From Spirochaetota bacterium (GTDB lineage: Bacteria > Spirochaetota > Spirochaetia > Treponematales > UBA12059), in NCBI GenBank assembly GCA_029565815.1, contig JAKQNL010000228.1, forward strand, positions 1-10,345: a stretch of 10,345 nt of DNA, written 5' to 3'. Position 1 is the stretch's first letter. Each line of letters starts with the position of its first letter. Below the pieces are notes generated by a model that was given only the letters and a program-made list of their open reading frames with translations, ran no database searches and was not told where the DNA came from. The position numbers and the translations under genes are program-made. This document shows positions 1 through 6,815 of this stretch, one piece after another.

Positions 1-465
1 CAATCCGGCGCTATGGTTGCTGGCACCGCGTGGGCCCTGTACATGGCAGAGGTTCACAAGGGGCTGCCCTACAAAAGCTTTGTGCGACCCCAGTCAGGCT
101 TGGTCGACGTGCGCGTCTGTGCCTTATCCGGCCTCCTACCAACCGATTTCTGTACCGATGGCACGGTAGCCCTCACCTTCCTGGAAGGAACCCAGCCTAG
201 GACCTACTGCGACCTGCACCAGTTCACCTCCGAGGAAGCGCAGAAAACCATACGCGACCTGGCAGGACAGCGGGAAATCCTGGGCGGTGGCATGGTGGAT
301 CCGGCTTTGCAAACGGACGACATCCCGGACCTGGACGAACTCTTGCGCCAGCTCTTGTCCGATACGCCCCCCTTGGATGCAAAGGACGAAGAACCGGTGA
401 CAGGGCCTGTGCCGCCTTCCGGCGCGCCTTCTGGCGAGCCGGAAACGCCGCCTATTCTTGATTGA
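1..465 (+). CDS. Class A penicillin-binding protein (PBP1A-type), C-terminal end, 5' truncated by the window
   Basis: The frame is open from base 1, so only the last 154 residues are present. The opening residues QSGAMVAGTAW and the following helix fit the end of a transpeptidase domain. Next comes the short C-terminal extension typical of class A PBPs of this group: VRVCALSGLLPTDFC, then FLEGTQPRTYC and DLH, with cysteines spaced as in related proteins. The last 50 or so residues are acidic and proline-rich (DIPDLDELL to the end) and probably disordered. The full enzyme would polymerise glycan strands and cross-link peptidoglycan in the periplasm, anchored by an N-terminal membrane segment that lies outside the window. 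The gene ends TGA TAG, two stops one after the other. The next gene starts 27 bases on, so the two are probably co-transcribed. The family call is firm. The exact subtype (PBP1A or PBP1C-like) cannot be settled from the tail. Confidence 0.85.
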   Translation, partial: QSGAMVAGTAWALYMAEVHKGLPYKSFVRPQSGLVDVRVCALSGLLPTDFCTDGTVALTFLEGTQPRTYCDLHQFTSEEAQKTIRDLAGQREILGGGMVDPALQTDDIPDLDELLRQLLSDTPPLDAKDEEPVTGPVPPSGAPSGEPETPPILD

Positions 466-484
466 TAGCAAACCGCGCGCTATC
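464..484 (+). other. Small inverted repeat between the PBP gene and the next gene
   Basis: GATAGC (464-469) pairs perfectly with GCTATC (479-484) around a nine-base loop. The repeat overlaps the PBP stop codon and ends eight bases before the next ATG. There is no T-run after it, so it is a poor rho-independent terminator. It could mark an RNA end or modulate initiation of the downstream gene, which has no visible Shine-Dalgarno sequence. A six-base stem can occur by chance. Confidence 0.3.
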
Positions 485-492
485 TTAACACC

Positions 493-1422
493 ATGAGCAG
501 TCAACGCGTCCGGCAGATACACCCTCATGGCATAGCCCTGTTTGTACTCCTTGCGCTCTGCATTCAGTTTGCAGCCGCACAAGAGCCGGTAGCTCCTGCC
601 CAAGCGCCGGCGCCTCTTTCCCAAGCGCCCACAGGCCTTGCCCTTCGGCCTTTTGTCGGACACGGCCTTTCCGACGGCGAACTGGACATCTTTTTCCGCA
701 TTGTAAACGATTACGCAAGCTCGTATGCAAGCGCACAAACCGGGGAACAGACGCGCTTCTATCTGGTTTCAGCAAGCCAGGAACAAAGCGAAGCAAGCAT
801 GTATCTGGATGGGCTCATCGACGCTCGCTCGGGCCTCTATGTGCTTGGCCTTAGCCTAAGCTTTTCGGACACGAGCCAAAAGCTCAGCGTATCAGCGTCA
901 TTTTCCTCGGTAAACGATGCCATATTGAGCACCAGGGCTCTGTGTACCCGCCTGTTCGCACTGCTGGAAACCTGGCAGTCGTCCGCCACGCCGGAAGCTG
1001 CTCCTTCTGCGGCCACTGCTATCAGCAGCCAGAGTGCACCGGAACTGTCCATGCTTGTAGGCAGCTGGAAGGGCGACAAAGGCCTAGGCACCGTACGCAT
1101 TTTCCCGGACGGCAGCGCGGTTGCGGTTCTTTTGTACGGCGGCATCGTGCGTTTACGGGTAACAGTCAGCGGAAGCGAAATCTATATCGAGCAGGCGGAA
1201 GCCAACAAGGCTGCCTTGTACCGGAGCGAAGCGGTAAGCCAGGCGCAAGCCGAACGCATCGTAGCCATGGCTCGGCCCATGCGCTGGATTTTCACCCTGT
1301 CCGCCGACGGTTCAACGCTGTTCGGTCTAAAGGAATCGCTTGCGGTGAGCGGCAGCACGTCGGACATACAGGTGGACAACCAGTTTACGCGGCCGGCACT
1401 CTGGTCGCGCGTAAGCCGCTAG
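493..1422 (+). CDS. Secreted or periplasmic two-domain protein of unknown function
   Basis: This is a 309-residue protein I do not recognise by name. Residues 1-29 look like a signal peptide: a basic start (RVRQ), a hydrophobic core (IALFVLLALCIQF) and a cleavage site after AAA, before QEP. Cys23 sits inside the core with Leu before it, so a lipobox is unlikely. A proline/alanine stretch (31-46) leads into a first domain (about 47-160). A Ser/Ala/Pro linker (about 162-184) follows. The second domain opens with LVGSWKGDKGLGTVRIFPDGSAV, a pattern of short strands that resembles small beta-barrel or lipocalin-like folds; that resemblance is my inference. ATG 493 is the only usable start after the in-frame TAG at 466-468. 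No clear ribosome site precedes it. Position 27 bases behind a PBP gene suggests an envelope role. Its TAG stop overlaps the stop of the convergent septum-protein gene. Confidence 0.7.
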   Translation: MSSQRVRQIHPHGIALFVLLALCIQFAAAQEPVAPAQAPAPLSQAPTGLALRPFVGHGLSDGELDIFFRIVNDYASSYASAQTGEQTRFYLVSASQEQSEASMYLDGLIDARSGLYVLGLSLSFSDTSQKLSVSASFSSVNDAILSTRALCTRLFALLETWQSSATPEAAPSAATAISSQSAPELSMLVGSWKGDKGLGTVRIFPDGSAVAVLLYGGIVRLRVTVSGSEIYIEQAEANKAALYRSEAVSQAQAERIVAMARPMRWIFTLSADGSTLFGLKESLAVSGSTSDIQVDNQFTRPALWSRVSR

Positions 1423-1871
1423 CTCGAACCAAAGCTATGCGTATCGGTTTTGCGGGAAAAGCGAAGCGAGCAAAGAAATACGACAGCGGCTGCGAACAAA
1501 CCACAGCACAATGCCCACAGCCTGGCTTCCTGCGGACGTACAGCGCCCTGTTCGCTCCGCAGCAGCACACGCCCCGCGTACGCAACATCCGGCTGAGCCA
1601 TAGACGGCAGCCGTACAGCCAGCTCGCCGTTGGCCAGATAGCCCAGGGCTCGGCCTTCCACCGCGATGCTGGACGGATCCGAGCGCAGGGCGTTCCAGCG
1701 CGCTTCCAGGTCTCTATTCCTTGCCTCTAGTTCGGCCACATTCTCGGCCATGCGCTGTGCATCATGGTGCAATACAGCCAGAGCACCCAAGCCTGTAGGC
1801 CCTGCAACAACAGAAATGAGGCTATAAACCAAAACGGACACCCAGAGCGCCGTGATTGCTGCGTGTTTCAT
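1419..1871 (-). CDS. DivIC/FtsB-like septum formation initiator protein with two membrane segments
   Basis: This is a 150-residue protein. It has an N-terminal membrane helix (about 5-24), then a heptad-like helix rich in A, E, L and R (about 35-63, including AELEARNRDLEARW). The motif RALGYLANGELAVRL (about 74-88) matches the signature that follows the coiled coil in the FtsB/DivIC family, where such proteins bridge FtsL and FtsQ in the divisome. Unlike typical FtsB or DivIC (about 100 residues, one helix), it carries a second hydrophobic segment (about 118-136) and a basic and polar tail. Both ends would therefore be cytoplasmic and the coiled coil periplasmic. The start ATG (1869-1871) follows an in-frame stop closely. 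An AAGG lies directly against the ATG, too close for a normal ribosome site. The gene faces the PBP-linked genes and diverges from the acidic-protein operon. It could instead be a generic coiled-coil membrane protein, but the GYL..GE motif favours the family. Confidence 0.7.
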   Translation of the reverse strand: MKHAAITALWVSVLVYSLISVVAGPTGLGALAVLHHDAQRMAENVAELEARNRDLEARWNALRSDPSSIAVEGRALGYLANGELAVRLPSMAQPDVAYAGRVLLRSEQGAVRPQEARLWALCCGLFAAAVVFLCSLRFSRKTDTHSFGSS

Positions 1872-1936
1872 CCTTGTTATTTACGGAATAAGCGGAACCA
1901 TTCTTGAGTTTGCTCCGTTCCTTATACAAGCGAATG

Positions 1937-1965
1937 TTGACAACGGCCCCGAGCGCTAGTACAGT
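1937..1965 (+). promoter_or_regulatory. Sigma-70 type promoter for the four-gene operon
   Basis: A perfect -35 box TTGACA (1937-1942) is followed by 17 bases and a -10 box TACAGT (1960-1965), which keeps the key first, second and last bases of TATAAT. It lies in the 207-base divergent region between the septum gene and the acidic-protein gene. The predicted transcript would start near 1972 and carry a leader of about 105 bases before ATG 2079. I saw no clear promoter of similar quality on the other strand for the septum gene. Confidence 0.75.
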
Positions 1966-2067
1966 TGTTTTGATTGGTTCCTGTTTTCATTTTGCCGGTA
2001 TGTGCCGATACTGAAACAGAATCATCCCGACGACGGAGCGCACGCGCCATGCAGAAAAAGACCCCGC

Positions 2068-2072
2068 AAGGG
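2068..2072 (+). promoter_or_regulatory. Ribosome binding site that decides the start of the acidic protein
   Basis: AAGGG lies six bases before ATG 2079. The longer open frame reaches back to TTG 1974, but that codon sits at the predicted transcription start and cannot be reached by ribosomes. An alternative in-frame ATG at 2049 has GGAG (2035-2038) ten bases ahead and remains possible. It would add ten residues. Confidence 0.6.
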
Positions 2073-2078
2073 TATGAC

Positions 2079-4328
2079 ATGCCCAACAGTACACCGGAAG
2101 CCGAACTCGAAAAGTACGGCGTTTGGGTAAAAGCCGAACCGCAGGATATCATCGAGGAGCCGGAAACCGAACACAGCTTGCTCGGCGCCGTCGACCTGTC
2201 GGCGGATGCGCTGCCGGACGGCGATCTGTCTATGGACGACTTCTCGATACCGGAGTTTTCGGATGAGCAGTCGGCTCAGGACTTGTCGCTCAATCTGTCC
2301 AAAGACAGCCTGTCCGAAATCAGCGCGCCAGCAGACGAAGAACCCTTCAAGCTGGACGACTTTTCCGTGGACCTGGACGAGTTTGAACCGGCGGCCGAAG
2401 CTGCAAGCGCCGATGCGGACGACGACGGACTAGAGCTTTCAGAGGAATTTGCGGATAGCGGCATGGATGCAGAGCGCATGCACAAGCCAGACATCACCCA
2501 TTTTGAGCCGGAGGAAGCAGTGCCGCCAACGGACAAATCCGACGAGCATGACGATATAACCGAACTGAGCCTGGAAGATTTTGGCCTGAGTGATGACAGC
2601 CCGGCGCCCAAAGCGGCAAGCGAAGACGATTCCGGCATGAGCTCTGTCGACTTATCGGAATTCGGCCTGGGCGACGACGAGGACGAACAAGCATCGGCGG
2701 CCAGCGAGGAAAACGATGGCTTTGACAGCCTGGATATAGACCTGGAATTCGACGACACCATCCCGTCTCCCGTAGAATCCGCTCCGGAAGAAGACATAGA
2801 TTTTTCGCTCGACGAGGTGGAAGAGCTTGGTAGCGGCGTTGCAGGTCTTGAAGCTATCGACGCTCCGCATCTGGCCGACACGGATGGCGGCATATCCATG
2901 GAAGATGTGACCGCCGAGTTCTCCGGGAAAGCGCAGTTCGGCTCCGCTCCATCGTCCAAACCCGAAGAAACCCGCTCGGTCGGCGTCGACTCATTCATCG
3001 ATGACGAATCCGCTTCGGACGACGACAGCATTCTTCCAGAGCTGGAACTAGAAGAAGTTTCGCTGGACCCGAAAGCAAAAATCTCCAAGAGCTTTGACGA
3101 CGTAGGCGCATTGGAACGCGAACTGGGTTCTGCGCCAGCAGCCGCAGGTCCGTCCAGCGACCTTTTAAAAACCATCGCATCCGAACTTGCTTCCATCAAG
3201 AGCGAACTGGTCAGCCTGCGCGGTCAGCTCGATGTGCTTAAACGAACTGAACCGTCGGATATAAAGACGGAACCGGAAGCGGAAGCCGCAGGCGGTTTTT
3301 TTGACGACGAGGAAGACGATACCATAGCCCTAACCGGGGACGAACTAAACAATATCCTTAATACCGCCGATTTCACCGAAGAAAGCGCGCACATAGAAGA
3401 CCGTGCCGACCAAAGCGTTCCTTCCGCCGCGGGCAGCGGCTTGTTGCCCGAGGACGGCGACTACCTGTCGCTAGAGAACAGCCTGTCCGACCATTTGCCC
3501 GACGAGATTTTGCCCGTTACCGAAGCGCCCGAAGATACCAGCTACCTGGAAGAAGAAAACCTTGACGAATTCAGCCTGGATACGAGCAGCCTAAGCGAAA
3601 ACGAGCTTGTGGAACCAGATCTGTCGGGCTTGGACCTGGCTGTAGAACCGGAAATCGTTATTGACGACAGCGACCTGGTCATCGATGCCGATGACGACAA
3701 GCTGGAAGTGCTGGAAGAGCTGGAAGCCGACGACGACAATCTGGAGGAACTGGTAAGCGAAGAGCCGGATATGGATGACATGGTCTTGTCCATAGACGCA
3801 TCCGACATGGAAACCAGCGCGGACGATGAAAGCCTAGAGGTCATCGAAGAACTGGAAGCAAGCGACGAGTTTGGCCTCGAGGAACTGGAAGCGGAAGACG
3901 ACCTGTCCGGCGATTTGCTTATGGAAGCAGCCGAGGACATCAACCTGGAAGCCGGAACCATAAAGCCCGCCTCCCCGGTTTCCGTTCATCCCGACGAACT
4001 GAGCATGAGCTTGGACGACAGCCTGTTTGTCGAGCCGGATCAGCATGTTATCGAAATGTCATCACCGCCTTTGGATATAAGCATGCCGGCTATGGGCTCG
4101 GACAAGGACGATTTCGTCCAGGAAGCTGTGCAGCCATCACAACGCCAGGTGGCACCAAGCGGCGGCAAGGAAGACGTGCCGGACAAACTGAAACACGACG
4201 TAAAATCCGTGCTCTTATACCTGGACCAGCTCTTGGCATCGCTGCCGGAAGAAAAAATAGAAGAGTTTGCTTCTTCTCAATATTATGATACCTACAAAAA
4301 ACTTTTTGATGAACTGGGGTTGCTCTGA
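2079..4328 (+). CDS. Large very acidic repeat-containing cytoplasmic protein, treponemal type, function unknown
   Basis: This is a 749-residue protein with no signal peptide or membrane segment, extremely rich in Asp, Glu and Ser. The short N-terminal block ELEKYGVWVKAEPQDI (9-24) looks ordered and, from memory, recurs in treponemal hypothetical proteins. Residues 50-280 hold loose repeats of an S-[ML]-[DE]-[DE]-[FV] type: SMDDFS 51, KLDDFS 91, SLEDFG 164, DLSEFG 191, FSLDEV 242 and ISMEDV 272. A basic/leucine heptad segment (about 361-389) predicts a coiled coil. Residues 538-608 contain two copies of an LEVLEELEADDD-like unit. The last 50 residues (LKHDVKSVLLYLDQLLASLPEEKI and on to YKKLFDELGLL) form a compact helical domain. 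The layout, ordered ends joined by a disordered acidic spacer, suggests an adaptor or scaffold; this is inference. It is the first gene after a strong promoter, and its TGA overlaps the next ATG (TGATG), implying coupled translation. Confidence 0.8.
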   Translation: MPNSTPEAELEKYGVWVKAEPQDIIEEPETEHSLLGAVDLSADALPDGDLSMDDFSIPEFSDEQSAQDLSLNLSKDSLSEISAPADEEPFKLDDFSVDLDEFEPAAEAASADADDDGLELSEEFADSGMDAERMHKPDITHFEPEEAVPPTDKSDEHDDITELSLEDFGLSDDSPAPKAASEDDSGMSSVDLSEFGLGDDEDEQASAASEENDGFDSLDIDLEFDDTIPSPVESAPEEDIDFSLDEVEELGSGVAGLEAIDAPHLADTDGGISMEDVTAEFSGKAQFGSAPSSKPEETRSVGVDSFIDDESASDDDSILPELELEEVSLDPKAKISKSFDDVGALERELGSAPAAAGPSSDLLKTIASELASIKSELVSLRGQLDVLKRTEPSDIKTEPEAEAAGGFFDDEEDDTIALTGDELNNILNTADFTEESAHIEDRADQSVPSAAGSGLLPEDGDYLSLENSLSDHLPDEILPVTEAPEDTSYLEEENLDEFSLDTSSLSENELVEPDLSGLDLAVEPEIVIDDSDLVIDADDDKLEVLEELEADDDNLEELVSEEPDMDDMVLSIDASDMETSADDESLEVIEELEASDEFGLEELEAEDDLSGDLLMEAAEDINLEAGTIKPASPVSVHPDELSMSLDDSLFVEPDQHVIEMSSPPLDISMPAMGSDKDDFVQEAVQPSQRQVAPSGGKEDVPDKLKHDVKSVLLYLDQLLASLPEEKIEEFASSQYYDTYKKLFDELGLL
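3690..3902 (+). repeat. Two diverged copies of an acidic leucine-rich unit inside the acidic protein
   Basis: The segment starting at 3690 (DDDKLEVLEELEADDDNLEEL) and that starting at 3822 (DDESLEVIEELEASDEFGLEEL) align over about 26 residues with a period of 132 bases. The DNA has drifted at third positions, so this is an old protein-level duplication and not a recent repeat likely to recombine. Confidence 0.65.
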
Positions 4329-5301
4329 TGGGTTTACTTGCACGAGCAGAACTCGGACGGAATAAGCCGTCCGAGCCGCAGCGCAGCGAAGGGCTTTTGT
4401 CGCTGAGCCAAAAAAAAAAGCCCCGATAGTCCTTGAAGAGCCGTCTTTTGGACTAGCAGGCGAGTCGGCTCTTGCAGAACCCAAACAGACAGTATCCACC
4501 GAACACGAACAGAGCCTGGAAACGTTTTCAACTATCGTCGCAAACGCTACGAACAACTTGCTCCTGCCCTATGACCTCATCGAAGCTTTTAGGAGAAGCA
4601 GCATAGCAAGCGGAGCGCTGTTTGCTATGCATGGGCAGGATGCATGGACAGCCTATGCTTCCTATGGCGTACAGCGCATGGTTGGGCCCTTACAGGGTTT
4701 TAATCCGCATGCGCCCTTTGTCATTGGCGGCCGTGCAAGCACGCTCACCCTAGCCTTACACAACGAGCGTGCGTACTGCGTTTTGTTCGGGACCGTACAC
4801 CATGGACAGGAATGCGGCCGCATACTGGCCCACCGATCGGCTTCATGGAAGCTTCCAGAACTACACGGCGAGCGGCCATCCCAATCGGAGCGCTTTGACG
4901 CTACGGCCTTTCCGCGCTCGGTGCTCAATGATGCAACAAAACGCCAGGCTGAGCACATAGCGCTGGCTGTTATGGATTTGTCCTTGTTCATAGCGTATAT
5001 AGCCGAAAGCCGTCCGTCCGCGCACTCAGACCAGGTGCAGGCCGATATATACACGCTCCTGTCTATGGCGGTTAAAGATACCGGCTCGGTCTTTTTGCTG
5101 CCGGATAGGCGCATTGTCATCGTCCACTATTCGCACCACAGCGCTGACCCGGAGCTTTTGTGCGGACAGCTGTACGCATCCGTTCGTAGGAGCATAGGAG
5201 CGCCGAAAGCCCTTTCCGTAGGCTGTTCTGCGGGTATTACCGTCAACACCGAGGATCCAGCCAGTTTTGGCATCCTGGTAGCATTCGCTAGTAGGCTGTG
5301 A
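4328..5301 (+). CDS. Conserved treponemal-type protein encoded in two frames joined by a -1 shift at an A10 run
   Basis: ATG 4328 overlaps the TGA of the acidic gene and has GGGG (4316-4319) eight bases upstream. Read in that frame it gives MGLLARAELGRNKPSEPQ up to QKKK and stops at TAG 4427-4429 after 33 codons. The next frame back is open from 4366 to 5301. Slipping one base back at AAA AAG (4415-4420) continues with APIVLEEPSFGL and produces 324 residues. Without the shift, the first usual start in the long frame is TTG 4558, which has no ribosome site and would discard about 46 residues of coding-looking sequence. Residues 78 onward (LLPYDLIEAFRRSS) begin the better-folded part. The end (TGSVFLLPDRRIVIVHY, then ALSVGCSAGITV) vaguely recalls a degenerate GGDEF-like alpha/beta domain without the signature loop. 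The function is unknown. No signal peptide is seen. The TGA overlaps the GTG of the first Maf gene (GTGA). Confidence 0.7.
4352..4375 (+). other. Perfect nine-pair hairpin early in the frameshifted gene
   Basis: CTCGGACGG (4352-4360) and CCGTCCGAG (4367-4375) are exact reverse complements around a six-base loop AATAAG. The hairpin starts about 24 bases after the ATG and ends 35 bases before the A10 run. It is not followed by a T-run, so it is not a standard terminator. In mRNA it would form within the first 16 codons and could slow ribosomes or affect initiation. Confidence 0.6.
4410..4473 (+). promoter_or_regulatory. Candidate programmed -1 frameshift element: slippery A-run plus pseudoknot
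   Basis: Ten A (4410-4419) end in A AAA AAG (4414-4420), with AAA and AAG as zero-frame codons, the same heptamer as the E. coli dnaX shift site. Six bases later, TAGTCC (4427-4432) can pair with GGACTA (4450-4455). AAGAGCCG (4436-4443), inside that loop, can pair with CGGCTCTT (4466-4473). Together these make an H-type pseudoknot with loops of 3, 6 and 10 bases. The zero-frame stop lies in the first stem. A competing stem GGGCTTTT (4391-4398) with AAAAGCCC (4416-4423) would cover the slippery site. AAGGG (4389-4393) is too far upstream to act like the dnaX internal Shine-Dalgarno. RNA polymerase slippage on the A-run is an equally possible mechanism. Confidence 0.55.
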
Positions 5302-6815
5302 AACGGGACAGCAACCAGTACCATTCACGCTATAATCCAGAGCGGGAGGCATCCCGCTTCCTGGACAGTTCCCTTGGCTCTAAACGCCCGTCCCTGGCCA
5401 TACTCATAGGGCCTGGCCTCAACTACCTTGGATCGGAACTAAAGCTTAGGCTGCCCGGCTGCCATGTCATTGCGCTACAGCCTTGTTCGCACTTCGACCA
5501 AGAGCTTGTGCACCCAGCCGACCGCTATTGGAGCCCATCCTGTGCATACGCGCCCGATTCAGTTATACAGGAAGCCCTGGGCGAAGGCAGGGCTTTAGGC
5601 GGCGTGTGCGTGCTTGAATGGGAACCGCTTGTCCGCGAGTATCCACACGAATGCGATGCGCTTCGAACCATGGTTAAAAACCTGCTTTCAAAAGAAGCAG
5701 CTCGATCGGCAACCAGCTCGTTTTGGGCTAGGCGCTGGCTTAGAAACTGCGGGCGTTTTGTAGAAGGTATCCGTCAGACCGCACAGGTGGTCGTAGGAAG
5801 CTCGCCTATTATCATAGCCTGCGCTGGCCCTAGCCTGGAGCGATGCATTCCGTTCATCAAAACCGTTCGCGACAGGGTAAGCCTGTGGTCCCTTGCATCC
5901 GCGCACGCTAGCCTTAATGCACACAATCTGGAAGCCGATGCGTTGATTACCAGCGACCCAGGCACCTGGAGCGGCTTACATGCTAGAACTTTGGCAGCGG
6001 GCGCAGGAAGCAATGGCCCGGTGCTGTTCGCTACGCCAAGTGCGTACCTACCCACTGCTGTATTGGAACGAGTAGCTATAGTGCCCTTTGAAACCGGCAT
6101 GCCCATGGAAGAGGATGCGCTTGCCCTGGTAGGGCTCAGCGCTTGTGCCCGGGCGGCTTCGGGGACCGCTTCCGGTAGCGCAGCTATGCTTGCCCTACAA
6201 GCTACAAGCGCTAACGTGTACCTGTGCGGCCTGGACCTTGCCGCCTTGGATTATCGCGACCACGCACAGGGCTATGCCTTTTGGTCTTTGGACCAGGAAA
6301 AGGCCACAAGGCTTGGGCCAACCTACAGCATAGCGGCCGGCCGCGTGTACGAGCACTATCCGCAGCAGGATAGTCCATGGCGACTGTCCAGGGCATTTAA
6401 CACCTATGCACACGAACTATCCATCCTGTTTGCGAACGAAAAACGGCTTGTGCGGGTAGAGCCATCCGCGCTAGGCCTTACAGGGAATACTATATCTGCC
6501 GACATGCTATCCCTATGCGCACGCGGAATAAAACCGCGCTTTATCACGCAGACTATAGTTTCCACAAAGCCACATGCAGAGAAGCTGTATCATTCCGTTT
6601 GTAAGCGGGCATGCACAGCGCTAGAGAACGCAGTGGCACGCACAGTGCCGGTGGATGCGGAAAGTAGCACGGAGCTCTTTGCTCTTGGCGGCAAGGCCCT
6701 TGCATCCGCCATAGCCCTAGCCGCACGGGGCGAACTTGGACACGATGTACTTACACAGGCTATTACGGCCCTACAGAGCGCGGCAAAACCTTTGGATAGC
6801 GGAGCATCGGTATGA
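5298..6815 (+). CDS. Maf-type motility-associated protein (DUF115 / MptE-like), first of two
   Basis: This is a 505-residue protein. HSRYNPEREASRF (9-21) is the conserved N-terminal motif of Maf proteins. A Rossmann-like strand and loop follow (ILIGPG, 35-40). The DUF115 core runs from IIIACAGPSL (171-180) through LEADALITSDPGTW (211-224) to GSAAMLALQA (293-302) and NVYLCGLDLAAL (306-317). The family shares its core fold with archaeal 6-hydroxymethylpterin diphosphokinase MptE. In Campylobacter, Aeromonas and similar bacteria, Maf proteins are implicated in placing nonulosonic acid sugars on flagellin in the cytoplasm before export. That role here is inference. Compared with its neighbour it lacks about 50 residues before HSRYNP, and GPG replaces the GLGGG loop. 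It may therefore be a diverged partner and not an equal enzyme. The start is GTG overlapping the previous TGA; its own ribosome site is weak (TAGG, two bases ahead), so coupled translation is likely. Confidence 0.85.
   Translation: MKRDSNQYHSRYNPEREASRFLDSSLGSKRPSLAILIGPGLNYLGSELKLRLPGCHVIALQPCSHFDQELVHPADRYWSPSCAYAPDSVIQEALGEGRALGGVCVLEWEPLVREYPHECDALRTMVKNLLSKEAARSATSSFWARRWLRNCGRFVEGIRQTAQVVVGSSPIIIACAGPSLERCIPFIKTVRDRVSLWSLASAHASLNAHNLEADALITSDPGTWSGLHARTLAAGAGSNGPVLFATPSAYLPTAVLERVAIVPFETGMPMEEDALALVGLSACARAASGTASGSAAMLALQATSANVYLCGLDLAALDYRDHAQGYAFWSLDQEKATRLGPTYSIAAGRVYEHYPQQDSPWRLSRAFNTYAHELSILFANEKRLVRVEPSALGLTGNTISADMLSLCARGIKPRFITQTIVSTKPHAEKLYHSVCKRACTALENAVARTVPVDAESSTELFALGGKALASAIALAARGELGHDVLTQAITALQSAAKPLDSGASV

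Noticed and set aside
136-738. Leftward 200-codon frame across the PBP end
   Set aside because: It is antisense to two supported genes, rich in Arg and Cys, and has no ribosome site; it is a shadow frame.
942-1730. Rightward 262-codon frame bridging the secreted-protein gene and the septum gene
   Set aside because: It runs out of frame through one real gene and antisense through the next. The protein is rich in Arg, Gly and His with no family features.
2004-2011. GCCGATAC resembling a flagellar sigma-28 -10 box (GCCGATAA)
   Set aside because: No TAAA-like -35 element lies about 15 bases upstream (the bases there read TTTC), and a better sigma-70 promoter lies just before it.
1974-2078. N-terminal extension of the acidic protein from TTG 1974
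   Set aside because: The TTG coincides with the predicted transcription start of the TTGACA/TACAGT promoter, so it could not be initiated normally. ATG 2079 with AAGGG six bases ahead fits better.
2276-3199. Long leftward open frame rich in Ser opposite the acidic gene
   Set aside because: Its composition is the mirror image of Asp/Glu/Ser codons on the other strand (GAC and GAA read as GTC and TTC, with TCG and TCC from CGA and GGA). It has no ribosome site and no domain pattern; it is a shadow of the real gene.
4410-4475. Leftward rho-independent terminator using the T10 run on the minus strand
   Set aside because: The stem on that strand (4436-4443 with 4466-4473) ends 16 bases before the T-run, and no leftward gene ends here to be terminated.
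4558-5301. Separate gene starting at TTG 4558
   Set aside because: There is no ribosome site before it, and the same frame is coding-like for 46 codons upstream to the A10 run. A joined gene from ATG 4328 explains both parts and the operon coupling.
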